Source of the DNA: Apostichopus japonicus
Lineage: Eukaryota; Echinodermata; Holothuroidea; Aspidochirotida; Stichopodidae
Direction: 5' to 3'
NCBI RefSeq assembly: GCF_037975245.1
Contig: NC_092561.1
Location: 10,787,001 to 10,851,000 of the forward strand
Length of the DNA stretch: 64,000 nucleotides
Shown: positions 1-12,742 of the stretch, one piece after another
Numbering within the stretch: position 1 is the stretch's first letter
Layout: the number at the start of each line of letters is the position of its first letter
The notes under the pieces: generated by a model
The model's input: the letters and a program-made list of their open reading frames with translations, nothing else
What the model was told of the DNA's origin: nothing
Database searches by the model: none
Program-made: the position numbers and the translations under genes

Positions 1-1480
1 AGATGGATTAATTCCAATCCGGTTGTGTATGATCGTGCCACATGACCAAACAATGCTGTTTGTATTGTAAACTGATGTGCTGTTAGGTGTTAATTGGGCA
101 CATATTTTGTTTAATTAACTATAGAATATACAAACGAGTATAACATTAACGTACTTTACAATTATTGTTATTCGCTATACCTGTAACAGTTGGTACCAAA
201 TGATGTCCATCCGGAAGGACAATTACGCGATGAGCAAGAAGCTTTTGCCAAGTAGATGCTTGATGACAGCAAAACGAAAGCTGTGATGCCAAAAGCCTTC
301 ATGATGTCAATTAACACAGTTCTGCTGGAAGCACGATATCAAAACGGTATTCAATTCGGTCGAATTCTTGTTGTGCTCAGGTTTACTTGCAAACACGGCT
401 TTTTATTCGTTCTTGTTGTTACAAAAGGAGCAAAAAAATTCAAAATTCAAATATAAATCATGCAAATAATGTTTACCTAGTAATACTTAATTATACAATG
501 ACGACTTCTGATTGATGGAATCAAAGATTGCTATTTGATTACTTTATGTCTGGACGATTTGATTGGCAGAAAGTGTGCGGCTGGGTGGGACTGATACTAA
601 TGGATCTGTACTTTCAACACATGTTTTCCCAGAATTACATGCATGTTTTAAAATTGCTCTCTCCACACATCGCTCTCTCTGTCTCTCTCTCTCTTTCATT
701 TGCTGTTTACAATATTTTGAGCGATAACTTAAGAACAGATGTACAATTTAAAACAAATATTGTAAAACATAATGCTAAAATTATGTGACATTCTAAGTTA
801 ACGAATTAATTGTTTCGATATAAAGGCTGGGTAACTGTAAGAAAAGGTTAAAACAAAAGGGTTGTTATACATCAGAATTCTACATACGTAAATTGACGGT
901 TGCTTTGCTGCCATTAACAAATTAATCAATTTTTCGAAATGGGTAAAGTTATTGTTTTATCAGATAACCGTAAGAAAGTTTACCACAAAGTTAACAACAT
1001 CAGAATGCTACCGACGTAACTTGACGGTTGCGTGGTTACCATTACAAAAGAAAGCCCGTTGTTTCATTTTTACGTCATAATTGGGGGGGGGATAACGGCT
1101 GTTAAATTACGTAGAAGCACAGGCTTTCTGGCTGCCGGTATCTTACCGCCAGAGAGAAAGAAATTTATCAACAGTGTTATAGATGAACAACTTGATAATT
1201 ATTCTACATGTTTCATATTTTTAGGCCGGCCAAGGATCGAACACACGACCTCTATGCTAGTTTACATTTCTTCTAATGTCACTGCCTTTATCCACTCGAC
1301 CAGATAGTACTAGTTTAAAACAACCAACTCAGTATCATAACATTTTTTTTATTGTGGTTGGTCATAACATTACTGATGTACCATATTGTTCCAATGTATT
1401 ACGGTTGCATTGTCTATACTTATTAGGCTAGCTGTTCGCCTTTTTGTCAGATTCCTACATTATGTATATATATATATAGA
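1..1480. other. intergenic DNA, no gene recognised
   Basis: AT-rich non-coding sequence. The open frames here are short and show neither recognisable domains nor a splice pattern. Two near-identical blocks around 865-905 and 985-1035 share a segment reading roughly 'catcagaat-ctac-acgta--ttgacggttgc', so this is a small local duplication. A run of nine G lies near 1083. I see no other structure. Confidence 0.5.
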
Positions 1481-3095
1481 TACCAAAAGGATTACTGAAT
1501 TGTCCTTTTCAGAATTTTCAAATTTTGCGGAAAATCACCCTTTACGAATGTCACGCGAGTCACGTCACGCGAGTCACATCAATTCAAGATGGTGTTTCTA
1601 CCCATATTACTGTGTGAATATTACAGGGATGTTATAGTTTGATGAATGAATCACTGAATAGAGATTTTCAATATTTTTTCGACATCAAGGCATTAGACAA
1701 CAGTGGTGAATTGAAAACACCCTCGATTTACTGTCACGAGAGTCACAAAATTTACTGTTTTTATTTTTTCTTCTTGGCTGCTCAAAAGCTTTACTCCAAA
1801 TAATGAATATCAAGTCTTCACATAGATAACAAAAAGATTACTGAATTTTCCTTTTCAGAAGATATTCAAATTTTGCGGAAAATCACCTTTAACAAATGTC
1901 ACGTGAGTCACGTCACGCGAGTCACGTCAATTCAAGATAGTGTTTCTACCTATATTACTGTGTGAAAATTACAGGGATTTATAGTTTGATGAATGAATCA
2001 CTGATTAAAGATATCATATATGCATTCCCCTTTTAATTAGGCAACTTGAGTAATATTGGCACACATAATTCAACCAATTATAATAATTTCATTTGAAATA
2101 TCAGAATTTAAATTCATGAATATTTATTCGCAATAAAATGCCTATATTATCACCACATTTGGAAAGTTAGCATGTGTCATTGATTTTTTAGTAATATACA
2201 AAAACATAATCTATATTAGTATCTGGCAATGCAATGTGCTATGACTTGACAACCTTAAGGTTAACTGCACAATCATTCCCAAAATCAAAATGAGAATGGT
2301 AATTTGATCAAAATGAATAAAAAATTGAATACAGCCGTAACACTTTTGGTTTATTCAAATATGACAAATGAGAATGGTAATTTGAATCACATTTTGATAG
2401 ATGTTTCTTCTATAACTTTCAAATGAGTGACTTCAACAGACTAAATATTGTTATAAATATTAATTGACGAGATATATTGCCTGAAAAACTGTACTACCCG
2501 TACAGTATATTACCTACTGTCTGCAGTCATGAGGGTAACTCGGGGACATTAATATCATCTGAACATTCCCAAGGGAAGTTCCTTTTGGACAATTTCTAGA
2601 CCAATGAATGTTATATTTGACTATGCAAGATCTATACCTTCGATTCACTACTGCATTTGGTCTAGAACTATCTGAAAAGTGAGCTCGTCACGCGAGTCAC
2701 GTTTTCTTGTCACGCGAGTCACAATACATTCTTCAACGTTATTTTCATGCGTTACAACATTTTCTCAAAGTTGCATAGCAATTGAGGTAGAGGTGTTTTT
2801 CAACTTCGGTATGATTATAAAAAGTTATTGGAAACATTTTAATAAGACATAAGAAATCGAACATTTGTGTGTGCATTCTGATTTTCGCTAATAGTAACTG
2901 TCACGCGAGTCACGTTTAGTTTTTGACCAATTTCACCCCCAATACTTGAGGTATAAATATTTTTCGCTACTGTTGTAAACATTAAGGCTTACCTTCACTG
3001 ACTACATGAATGCTTTTCTCCCATGTATTTCCTTATTTGTTTAATGATATCAAATAGAGAGGAATTTTAGTAAAAATGTCACGCGAGTCACCACG
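1480..3095. repeat. dispersed GTCACGCGAGTCAC motif cluster
   Basis: A 14-bp word GTCACGCGAGTCAC occurs at about 1550, 1564, 1912, 2687, 2709, 2900 and 3078. One-base variants lie at about 1733 (GTCACGAGAGTCAC) and 1898 (GTCACGTGAGTCAC). The word is an imperfect palindrome with GTCAC and GAGTCAC half sites. Two copies sit in a duplicated ~160-bp block (about 1490-1650 and 1830-2015), but the rest are in unrelated sequence, so a simple tandem array does not explain the cluster. No coding sequence is visible here. Confidence 0.75.
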
Positions 3096-3124
3096 GAATT
3101 GACCCTATATATAATGAGGGATGC

Positions 3125-3800
3125 ATGTACCGGATAATTACACCGTCTTTATTACACTACAGACATTTCAATTTAAACATGTTCATAAAAGGAAAACAAT
3201 CGTTGAAAATGCTTCTTTTTATAAATTGGCTATTTGCATATGCTGAACGAGAAATTACAATTAGAACAGATAGAACTAATATACATAATGTATGTATGTG
3301 TGTTGCAGATTTCACAAAATCTTTACCATTACTTGATAACAGTGACATGCATAAATTAATATATTTACATATAAAAGCAAAATTTAAAAGTCTTAATTAA
3401 AAAAAATTATGCTGATATGTGTAAATTACTTGTAAATAAAACGAAATCGTTGAAATGTGTTGAAAATGTGTGTTTGCTTCTCTTCACTTGAAATTGCGTC
3501 ATATGAAATGTAATATTTATCCAATTCCCATAATGTATGTATGTGTGTTACAGCTTTCACCAAATCTGTACCATTACTTGAATACAGTGGCACGCATAAA
3601 TTAAAATACTTACATATAAAAGCAACATTGAAAAGCCTTAATCTCAAATATTTGACTTGTAAATGCTTACTAAACGGAATTTTGATAACAACGTAATTTA
3701 ATGTATAATCAGTATGTACAAAGTGTGTACAGAATTCACCAAAGTCGTAACGTTATACTGACACGTGTAACTTAAATGTGTCCATAAGAAATGCATAATT
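3125..3800. repeat. diverged ~200-bp direct repeat, three copies
   Basis: Blocks beginning near 3285, 3530 and 3710 share 'ataatgtatgtatgtgtgt', then 'cagatttcaccaaatctgtaccattacttg', 'cagtggcacgcataaatt' and 'ttacatataaaagcaa', with increasing divergence in the third. This looks like an old local tandem duplication. The open frames in it are not gene-like. Confidence 0.55.
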
Positions 3801-3984
3801 TGACTTCCAAATACGTTTTATGGAATCATATTATAATAAGTTTCTACTGAGGACTATATTTAGAATAACTTTGTATGAATATTATTTATATAAACCCTCT
3901 GTTTTCAGGACATGTATGTATAGCCTAATTGTTCTATTATTAAACAGATATTATCGAAAACTAGTAGGCGTGACCCAGAATTGA

Positions 3985-4110
3985 GTCTCGGAAACTTTTC
4001 GGTGGGTCGCGGGATTTTCCAGATGTTTGAGCCGGGTGTGGGGTCGGGTGTGGTTCGGGTGTGAGGTCGGGTGGGTCGTGAGGAGTGGGATCTGGTGGGT
4101 CGTGGCTCAG
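3985..4110. repeat. G-rich minisatellite (GGGTSKG units)
   Basis: Irregular repeats of 'gggtcgggtgtgg' type run for about 110 bp on the plus strand. Several GGG runs are closely spaced, so G-quadruplex formation is possible. The proline- and arginine-rich minus-strand frame across it is a by-product of the repeat. Confidence 0.55.
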
Positions 4111-4504
4111 CCCTCATAGAAACCTCCTGGGTCTAAAAGTTTGCGAATCGCTGATTAACAGCATTTGACAGCTGTTTCTTGTAGACTGTTAGTAGTGTTT
4201 GAAGTGAGTCGACATCGGTCTGTAACGCAACATTTTAGATGGATTACATAAGTCAATTTGCTGATATTGTAAATATTCAACGTTGAAACAGTTTGCCATT
4301 TAAATAAATGCTTCGGAAACGTAGTGTGATTTTCTTCGTGCCGTAGTTTACTTTACATTTATTGTTTCTTCCAGGGCACTATCCTATGTGAACACATAAT
4401 ATATACATAACACGACGTGCTTCTGCATACACACAAGCACTACATGTAGGGCTAGTACGCCCGGTCAAGGTGACATACCGTACCCTTCTATGACGTATAA
4501 GAAC

Positions 4505-6390
4505 CGTCCTCGGGGTAGCTCCTCATTCCGGCAAAATTTAATTTCTCCCTATTTAACAAAACAATAGTCTCGTTGACTTATCTAGTCAATGATGAAGCCA
4601 TTAAGGCATGAATTTTTATAACCCCGACATATTTCTACAGGCAGCTGTTACCGAATACCAAAGTGCGTAATCAAACTACAGTGAAACTTTCAATTCGAAA
4701 TATAATTTGCCAAAGTTACAGTGCAGATGTGAAATATATGTGAACTACAATATATGTGAACTACAATGTTACTGAGTGCAGTCGAATATTGTCACCTGCA
4801 AAAAAAGGAAGCATAACCAATCTCGCGGAACCGAGACCAGTGCAATGCAACAGAATGAAAAGCAAACCCTGACAATGAACTGTCGATGATATTTTAATTT
4901 TAATTACTTTTTAAATAGCGCCATCTTTTCTATTTGCCGAATTTCTCACTATTTTTTACTAAGGGGCTAGGGGGGGGCGGGTGATGGAGGAAAATTTTCA
5001 TTAATTTTGTGAGAAACAGGTGTGCAAATAAATATAGACCAAGATATACTAAAAATGAATACTCGTATATCCAAAGAGTTGCACTTTCATACAAACTGGA
5101 AAAATAGTTGTGTTAGGTTGACAGTTATAAATAGATGATTGAGTTTTACGACATCATTTAGTTTTACATATGTAATGTATTTCAAATGAAAAGCATAAGC
5201 ATACAATTAACTGTATAGCAGGGCGCTTAGAACCAGGCTGCAGTGAGACTTCTCCATCTATCTCATAATAATATATTCTACTCTTGCTTCCCACTCATAA
5301 AATGTTACGGGATAACGCCAACGACGCCCATGGCTGTTAAATAAATTATGGTCGTCATTTATAGCATAATCGAGAAAAGCTTTCAAATGATAATACAAGT
5401 TTTAACCAATGACATTCATTCTCCAACGGTGCAATTTCAAGTTTCGGACGTATGGAAAGCCGTTTTAACATTTCCTCCGGAAGTTTAGAAAATTGAATTC
5501 AATTTTGGATATTGAAATTTAATTTCAGACATCTTAAAATCAATGTAAGATATTTTACCATTTGTAATCTAGATATCTGAAATAGGATTTCTTTCAGATA
5601 TCTCAATATGCACTTCAGATAGATGGAATAACGCACAATTTTAGCAACTAAATATTAAAACGGCTTTCCATGTACAAGCGTTGAGAGGGGGGGGGGGTGT
5701 ACTGAAATAATCAATTTCGGAATGAAATATTGGTTTAATATAATTGTTTTGTTGTTTAGTTATGTTACAGCCTGAAACGGTATACTCAATGAATGTAAAG
5801 ATGTCAGTTATTACAGAGCACGGTTTTCAACATTTGGGGTCAGTGCTTCAGAGGCTGTTCGATATTTCCATCATTTATTATAACACGAACAATAACGAAA
5901 AGAATAGTAAGAAGAATAAAGAGAGGCTGTGGTGAGAAGTATATCGTTAAGTTTAGGCTAATTCGGTTTTTTACAAGGTAATCTTACAAATAAAACCGAA
6001 CATTCTGCTGCATTTCCAATCATTCTACTTGCCTATGTCACCGTAAAGGCTCTTCCAGATGGTTACCGATTACCTCCTGCAGTGTTTGACTCATTTCTCC
6101 ACCAGTTTGGGAATCTCGGAACACATCCATTTACGTCACGAAATGGAGTTCATTCTCGAGCCTGATCAATGTAACCGATCCACACGTGCTGAAAGAGAAG
6201 ATGACATAAATATGCAACGATTGCCAAGATAAAATCTATAGGAAATTCAGTTTTTTCTAGTATATACATAGGTCTTACGGTTGGATTTTACAGGCCCGTT
6301 CTTAGAGCATTAAGGCATACCGTACAGGGTATGCATTTTACATGTATTGACACCTGAGCAAGTCTAGGTAAGTATGACATCATCAGGCTA
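4505..6390. repeat. segmental duplication A, copy 1
   Basis: This block aligns by eye to 48040-48555 plus 51085-52740. Shared landmarks are 'tcaatgatgaagcc', 'gacatatttctac', 'ctcgcggaaccgagacca', 'atacaattaactgtatagcag', 'aaaatgttacggga', the 'gacgcccatgg' site and the lectin exon. The two copies have diverged by many substitutions and indels, so the duplication is old. The other copy has an extra 2.5 kb at 48555-51085. Copy 1 continues past the point where copy 2 is cut by a transposon (52741), so it serves as an empty-site reference. Confidence 0.8.
5971..6188 (-). pseudogene. decayed C-type lectin terminal exon
   Basis: This is the degraded paralogue of the exon at 52311-52532. It keeps the acceptor (ctctttcag on the minus strand), the HVWIG start of the exon and the FICKITL-stop end. 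It is 218 nt against 222 nt in the sister copy, so it contains a net 4-nt frameshifting loss. The carbohydrate-site motif has changed from EPN to ESN, and WWG to WWR. Reading frame and sugar-binding residues are both lost, so this is a dead copy. It was identified through the intact paralogue; alone it would be hard to recognise. Confidence 0.75.
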
Positions 6391-6399
6391 ATTGTGCTT

Positions 6400-8200
6400 G
6401 GATTGTTAACGTATTCTTCTTTATTTACATTACTTTTCATTTCCTTGATAAACATCAGTCTTGTCAATGCCGATGCTCGATTTTAGCAGGTATGATATGA
6501 GCTATAATGATGACATTATCAGCGCAGCTGAGCTATAGCGATCATGCGACTCTGCCGAAATTCTGTCACTTTTGCCACCGTGTTTCAATGACTGCCATTT
6601 TGTCAGTTTTCATTCAATTTGGCAGGATATTCTTCAGTTGGTTTTTGAGTTAAGTTTCCATGCGATCATATAAGTAAATTTGAAGGTCATTTGAGGTCAC
6701 AAGAGGTCATTTTCTGAAAATGTAAAATATGCTACCCCTCTTATAGCTTTTGTCCAAAACTGCTGAAATGTTGTGGATATAAATTAGAAAGTGGTGAAAT
6801 AAAGTTGTTCAGGGGGAAAATTGACGTTATGTGAGGGCCCAAAACAGGGCCTTCTGTAGAGTTTTCAGTTATGATGAAATGTAGGCCACAGATCATGTGC
6901 AATGATCATGAAATTTGTTTTTTCAACTTTTAGTATTCATCGCCAGTATGCGTTTTGGTATGATCAGCAAAATGGGAAATAATTTCACCCGCGGGAGACT
7001 TGATCAAGTCAAATATTTACCTGTTGTTCAAGCTTTCCATCTAGTTCGAACTTTTCCACAGTTTGCGTGTGGAATACGACATTGTGAGAATGACCTGTAT
7101 TGTTGGAGCCGAATCCGAGGTCTGCTCTTTAACGTTACAAACGTAGTACGTCGTTTGTAAGCAAGTTGCGGGTCGTTCTATTATTGTAAAGGTGCAGTTT
7201 TCGTGAGTAATTTTGGGTCAGCCCAGTTCAAACGTTGATATCCACATTTGTTGGCAGATTTAGCAGAGGAATACTTTTATACGTTTTCTTTCTATTCTTG
7301 CATGAGTTTAAACTTAAAAGTGCATATACTGTTGGTTGTTTGTTTTTGCAATGGGGCACAGTTTATCCCTAGTTATACGTACAATGATCTATTGCATAAA
7401 ATATGTTCGTGACAGTGTTTCCACTTTGAAGGAAGTTTCTCGGAATACGACAATATCGGGATTTTGTCGGGGACTAACATGGAGCGGTTCTTATATACAC
7501 CCAACAGTAGTTAGGGCTAACAACCGTTGAAATCAGCCGATTTCAGGAAATAGTCACCGGATGTCGGGATATGTAGCGACGCAATGAGCGGAAATTCGTG
7601 TCTGACAGTCAGTTGACGTCAACAGGCTGAAATGTGAAAACGCTGTGACCACCATAGATACGGGTGTGTAACCTTGACAAGTTTTCTACTTCCATTGAGT
7701 ATAAATGTATCAATTTATCAAGGGTCAACAGTCTCCGCAGAACTCATATAAACAAAAGTTTCTCATGCTATCTTACAATGATAACATTCTCTTAAACCCT
7801 GTTACAATGAAGTCAGCCATTCAAACCTCAATACAGTTCTGCATTCTGGTCCAAAGATACTACAAAAGCAGCTGTGCATTTTATGTATTCAAGACCACAA
7901 CTTAGCGGTAATCATAGGTTTTGACCTTTCAAATTCATTTGAAACTGTTTTCATTGTTTATTTCAATAGAAATAAAAATTACATTTATAATTATGTCTGT
8001 TTTTGCAAAACAATTTCATTTGGGAGATATTCAAAATGTAATGTTTTTTTTTGCATTCAGGAAGGTTACTGAGACTTCATCAAGTCAAAATATGACCAAC
8101 GAGCCACATGTGCTTCAACTTTGTTTCTTATATTTTCCCCAATTTATTACAATGTTTTTTTCTGTAATGGAGGGGAGTTTTACAAATTGCTGAAATCTAA
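6400..8200. other. non-coding or unrecognised sequence
   Basis: No gene is identified. An open stretch on the plus strand (about 6925-7160) follows a plausible acceptor (ttttcaacttttag) and could be an exon, but I recognise no domain and the codon pattern is not persuasive. GAGGTCA-type half-sites occur near 6685-6712. The rest is AT-rich DNA without visible structure. Confidence 0.35.
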
Positions 8201-8213
8201 AACAATGAAGATA

Positions 8214-8570
8214 TTACTCTTTGCATGACCTAAGAATCCAATAGGCTGGACCTAAAAAAAACGATAGGCTTCTTGTACTGAACGTTTCACAACTATATAG
8301 TCCTACTAAATATGAGATTGGTTCAAGCTTCCCTTCTTGAGATATTGTGTCTACAAGGTTTTCACTATTTGGCTCCTGGTGACCCCAAATGACTTTTGAC
8401 CTCTCCACAAAACAATAGGGTTCTTCTACTCAATGTAGGTTCCGCTACTCACGAAATATGAGATTGGTCCAAGCTTCACTTCTTGAGATATCGTGTTTAC
8501 AAGCAAGGTGTCACACACACAAAGACATAGGTTACGATTATCATCGAAACCAACTAGAAGGGGAATTACG
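8214..8570. repeat. TGACC-rich dispersed repeat, fragment 1
   Basis: This is a copy of a ~120-bp unit repeated in the window. Its landmarks are 'ctcctggtgaccccaaatgacttttgacctc', 'aaacaatagg', 'actcaatgtagg', 'aaatatgagattggtccaagcttc' and 'cttcttgagatatcgtgtttacaag'. Two tandem units are present, ending in a CA-rich tail and 'cataggttacgattatcatcgaaacc'. Similar arrays lie at 23570-24130 and 46020-46830, with fragments near 20200-20500 and, in the other orientation, 63590-63800. The open frames inside are repeat-derived. Confidence 0.7.
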
Positions 8571-8825
8571 TATTTTCTGTAATTTAAAAAAGGTTTATAA
8601 AAACAATTAATGGAAGATTTCATTAGATCTAAAAGTATTACAACACGTAAGTGGTGTGCGTCAAAATAGTGGGATACCGTACAGCGAATTTCTAACATTT
8701 TCAACTATATAAATGTCTTTATAACTCCAACGTTGGCTTTTAAATACCAAATTTGTTTTTGTTTGTACTTCTTGGTTTTTTGTTTAATTATAATTAGTTT
8801 TCTTTTCTTTCTTTTTTTTCTACAG

Positions 8826-9042
8826 TTTTAGAAATTCAACGTACTGGAAATTTAAAGAGTTTACCAAACCTGGTCAGATGCTTGGTGATCAAATGAGGGC
8901 GTCCTTGGCTCAGGATCCAATCAATCCGGTCTCAACCAACGATTTCTTTCCAGCCTTAGATCGAAGATTGTCCCAAATTCTCTCAGAACTTGATAGATGT
9001 ATCGACAAATTTGGAAGAGACGCAGTACTTTTGGAAGACTGA
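8826..9042 (+). CDS. likely terminal exon of an unrecognised gene
   Basis: A strong polypyrimidine tract and acceptor (about 30 nt of T/C ending in ctacag at 8825) precede a 71-codon frame ending in TGA at 9040-9042. With one leading base the exon reads FRNSTYWKFKEFTKPGQMLG and ends DKFGRDAVLLED-stop. Composition is balanced, charged and helix-prone, unlike the repeat-derived frames nearby, so I think it is a real final exon of a plus-strand gene whose other exons lie to the left. A possible earlier exon is near 6925-7115, with weak support. I do not recognise the family, so no function is assigned. The track-independent evidence is the splice site and the frame closing with a stop. Confidence 0.5.
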
Positions 9043-9049
9043 TTCAATC

Positions 9050-11520
9050 ATGACGTCACGAGTGATTCGGGTTAAGGGGGATAGATCGATTGTTGGGCCA
9101 TTTGGGTTTGTCTAACCCCATTCAATTACAATCAAAAAGGTAAAAAGAAAAACCTCAAATTGCCCTTACATTATAGTGGCAATACAAACAAAACAAAAAC
9201 AAAAAACACCTTTGTCTGTCCAAGTATCCATTTAACGACAAGTGTTGAATAATTTTGATTGTTATTAAAACTTTCATTTCGATACCATTGAAAAAGGAAG
9301 ACAATAAACGATAGCGCAAAACATATTGTAATTTTAATGTATAATAATACAAACAAATCATAGAAATATGTCATCAAAACTATGTGTCATCACAATGTGT
9401 CATCAAACTGTGTCATCAACACAAATCATCAACACTATTTTATAAAATTGGGTGAAATGAAATACAGCATTTCATTGAGATCTTCTGAGAGTAAAAGTTA
9501 TTTCAATTCGTTTAAATAGAGTACTTAGGAAAGGCTCGTAAGCAAAAGGGCTAAAAATATGAAAGGTAAAAGAATTAAGTAAGGCTAAGTAATGTATGGG
9601 AAAGTTTCATCTCTTTTTGGGGGGGGGCAGTGAGCGAGTGGGAGGTGGGTGTGGTGGGGGTAAACCACTTACGAAGGAGCCCATGCAGAGAACCAAATTA
9701 TAGTAGGCTATATACACTTACAGAGTTATCACATAAATCATACAACAAAGTGAGAAATATATCATGGACTAAATTTCAGAGTTTGTTTTGTAATGAATTG
9801 ATCAGTTCTAAAGGATGACTCTAGGCAGAAATTTAATCTTAATATGTTATAGTCCAAGAAAAAAAAACTGCTAGTTTATAACATTTCTATTACTATTCCG
9901 GTATTTAAAGATATTCAGATTTAAAATATGCTAGTCTCTGGAATGCTCCTTTAAGGCTAAATTATATGATGACGTCACATCCTCAGTGCAGGCTTTAATA
10001 ATATTTAATTTTATTCATAGTTTTACAAATTCTAAAAACTCAAAGCAAAAGTATTATTTTTAACTTCATGTAATCAGTGAGGCGTCTGGAATGACGTTCA
10101 ACAGAATTTGTCCGTGACAAATCTGTAAACGAATTGTATATATGTCATTTGTGGTTTTAAAAGTCTTTTGTTTTCCCACTAAGCTTTTCACGTTGCATCA
10201 GAGTAATTGACCTAGTCCGTATATGTTAGATTAAAAAAACTATTCTTTATTATATAGTTCCCGGTCCTCCTAACGGACAACCCCTTCCCCCACCGGTCCC
10301 GGGTTTGTATATTCTCTCTCTTGAACTACCTCACGGTCACCTTCTCGTCTGTCATACGCGTAAGTAAAAAGAAAACATCCAGCGTTTAACAAATGGATTA
10401 ATTAGTATTTAATCAACATAACCAATAGTTTTTTCGTTCTATATGAAAAAATTGTTAAGTCGTCAGATCTGCATCGTGTTAAAAACAGTATAGATTAGTT
10501 GTGTTAACTATCTATACCCGTTCTTCATATTGTCAGTAACATTCTGAGTTTCATTCCTCCTTGTACAAACTGCAAGTTTATCGTGAAGTATAGACCTAAA
10601 CTTTCTGAACAAAAAACAACAACAAGAAAGAGACAGACAGAGAAAAGGAAGCTTATTCATAACAGAAAAACTTATGTATATTCATAATAGCTGTGTACTT
10701 GAATTATCTGCATTTCACGTAGCTTCACTTTCGTCACGTTTTATCATAATTTCCATCCAGTACGTCCTCTTTCAAAGAACAAATATATCCCAATCGGCAC
10801 TAAAACAACCATCAAGTATAACTATAAAATATCTAGGTTATTGCTAACTGAAATCTCTCCACGGCTAAAGCAGTTTTATTTACCTTCGTGAGATTATGAC
10901 ACATGTTGTACGTAAATCGATGAGATTTCAAGCATTTTTACAGAATTGTTGACTTCCGTGTTGAATAAGTATGTAAACGAAGGTCAGAGAATGTTAGTTA
11001 TGCTATTATGATTATCTACATCAAAAATGTTAACACCCGTCCATTGATGCAGATTCCGAGAGATTATGTAAACTTCATACAAAATTGGATTACAAAATTA
11101 CAAAACATGTTACAAAAAAAAAAAATTATATGAAGGAAATGAAACAATTTACAATTTGTTTTCGTTTTCAACCCTAATTCATATATTTGATCAAAGATAA
11201 ACGAACATTGGAAAGGCATACTTCCCAGTTATTGAACCAATGAACATATGTGACGTTAATCATTATAAGCCTATAAGCTCTAAACAAAACCGTTCCTTTA
11301 AACATAAAAAGTAAAATCTTTAATTGTACGGATAATCGTAATTCTATGTTTTTATCAGTGCCGGTCAAATTTTAACTTGTCCCAAGTGACAAGTTATCTG
11401 GACTAATTGAATAAAACGGATGAATTGTCTAGTTTAGTATAAAACAAGGAGTACGGTGTAGTGAAGGAAGCATAACACAATTTCAGAGTATTTAATACAT
11501 TCATTTGAAAAGTAGTTACC
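9050..11520. other. non-coding sequence, nothing recognised
   Basis: AT-rich DNA, probably 3' flank of the exon ending at 9042 plus intergenic sequence. There is a G-run near 9619 and a short 'tcatca' repeat near 9370-9430. Open frames are short and lack recognisable features. I see no RNA gene or mobile element. Confidence 0.45.
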
Positions 11521-11582
11521 AGTATCTGGGAAAGGGGCATCTGACCAGGCCGGGGAGTTGCTAGGGTCCCTGCTCCCAGCCG

Positions 11583-11876
11583 ATACTCATGGCTAGTACA
11601 GTAACTACTGGTGCCAACTGTTACACATGTTACCGTGTTACGAACACAAAGTAGTAAGTACTAATGCACGGTTGTGGGGAAATGATAGATATACCTTAAA
11701 ACGACTAGATACGACATTATTTAGAATCACGTATTAAATAATTCGCACTAAATGGTTGGTACAGCAACTACTGTAGTCTGTTCATGTCCCACATCCATCA
11801 TCAGTAATTACTACTTTGTGTTCGTAACATGTGTTACAGGACTTCAACAATAGTTACTGTACGAGCCATGAATATC
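11583..11876. mobile_element. MITE-like inverted repeat
   Basis: About 75 bp at 11583-11660 (from 'gatactcatggctagtacag' through 'gaacacaaagtagtaa') is inverted at about 11803-11876 (from 'ttactactttgtgttcgt' to 'gagccatgaatatc'). The spacer is about 140 bp. The arms are imperfect. This could be an old MITE or a simple palindromic duplication. I could not find a convincing target duplication or name a superfamily. Confidence 0.55.
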
Positions 11877-11939
11877 GGGTGCTGCTTCACAAGGTTTATG
11901 AGCGCTTCATCTCCTCCCTATAACAATTGTCTGATCTGA

Positions 11940-12382
11940 CTCAGTATATAAAACCAGAATGCAAAAGACGCATTGAGGTTTCGATGACTTCATTGCACTA
12001 GACTTTGCTTGTTAACCAGAAATAGCTGTTACAATATAAATGGCCAGATCTACTACTTTGATGTTACAATTACACTATGGCATGGTAAACGCAGGTCAGT
12101 CTACTGTACGTGGCAATACACGCCTCCAACAAAAACAATAGGATGGTCTTGTACTCAATGTGATGCATCAACACACCATGTATGGGAAGTATCCACGATT
12201 CCCATCGTTAGATATCATGCAAAAGGATTTTCAGTTTGACTTCAGTTTGATGTCGCAGAATCATAAATAAGCCGATGAGCCTACGGAAATGTCTCAAACA
12301 ATTAAAAATCAAACATCTGCAAAACTACCTACGAAGATAGCTCGGCTTCTGTTACAGTAACTGTAGGGCTCCTCTAGTACTA
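11940..12382. repeat. segmental duplication B, copy 1, left part
   Basis: This matches 44335-45119 in order: 'gcattgaggtttcgatgactt', 'cagtctactgtac', 'atccacgattcccatcgttagatatcatg', 'tgtcgcagaatcataaataag', 'gatagc-cggcttctgttaca'. The match stops exactly at TA (12381-12382), where the 10-kb transposon begins, and resumes after the element at 22354. Copy 2 lacks the transposon and so preserves the empty target. Confidence 0.85.
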
Positions 12383-12672
12383 CACTCTAAAAACTGGTTG
12401 GGCAAAACTGGTTGGGCAAACAAAGCATTGCCCAATATGAGTAAATATTAACCAACAACTGAGTAAAAGAAATTACACAACTGATATGGGTAAACTTTGT
12501 TGGCCAAAAGTTAAGATGTAGTTTATTGTTACTTTCTGTTGGGCAAACAAGCTTGATTTGCCCAATGTTGTGCAAAAACCAGCATTTTTGCGCCATTACT
12601 ATACTGGTACTCTGCGCGATGTGCATGCATCATGAGTAGATCGTATATAGTGAACGTGTTATAACTTACACA

Positions 12673-12742
12673 ATGGCTGACGAATTTGTTAGCGCAGTAC
12701 TCAAGAGGTGGGAAATGCCAGAGTTATGTGCTACATTTGAAG
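12673..12742 (+). pseudogene. first coding exon remnant of SAM-domain transposon gene (outer element)
   Basis: ATG at 12673 opens MADEFVSAVLKRWEMPELCA, followed by a donor GAAG|GTGAGC after 12742. The exon is 70 nt and ends in phase 1. The amphipathic VLKRWEMPELCATFE segment resembles the first helices of a SAM domain as found in SAMD3-like proteins. Those proteins are multiplied in transposon-rich animal genomes. The following exon is not obvious. A candidate at about 13640-13770 has a good acceptor but does not look SAM-like. The matching phase with the inner-element exon (15082-15157) and the 60577 exon supports a common gene origin. Confidence 0.55.

Noticed and set aside
1550-3091. GTCACGCGAGTCAC copies considered as a CRISPR or ordinary tandem array
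   Set aside because: Spacing ranges from 14 bp to over 700 bp and the word is short; reported instead as a dispersed motif cluster.
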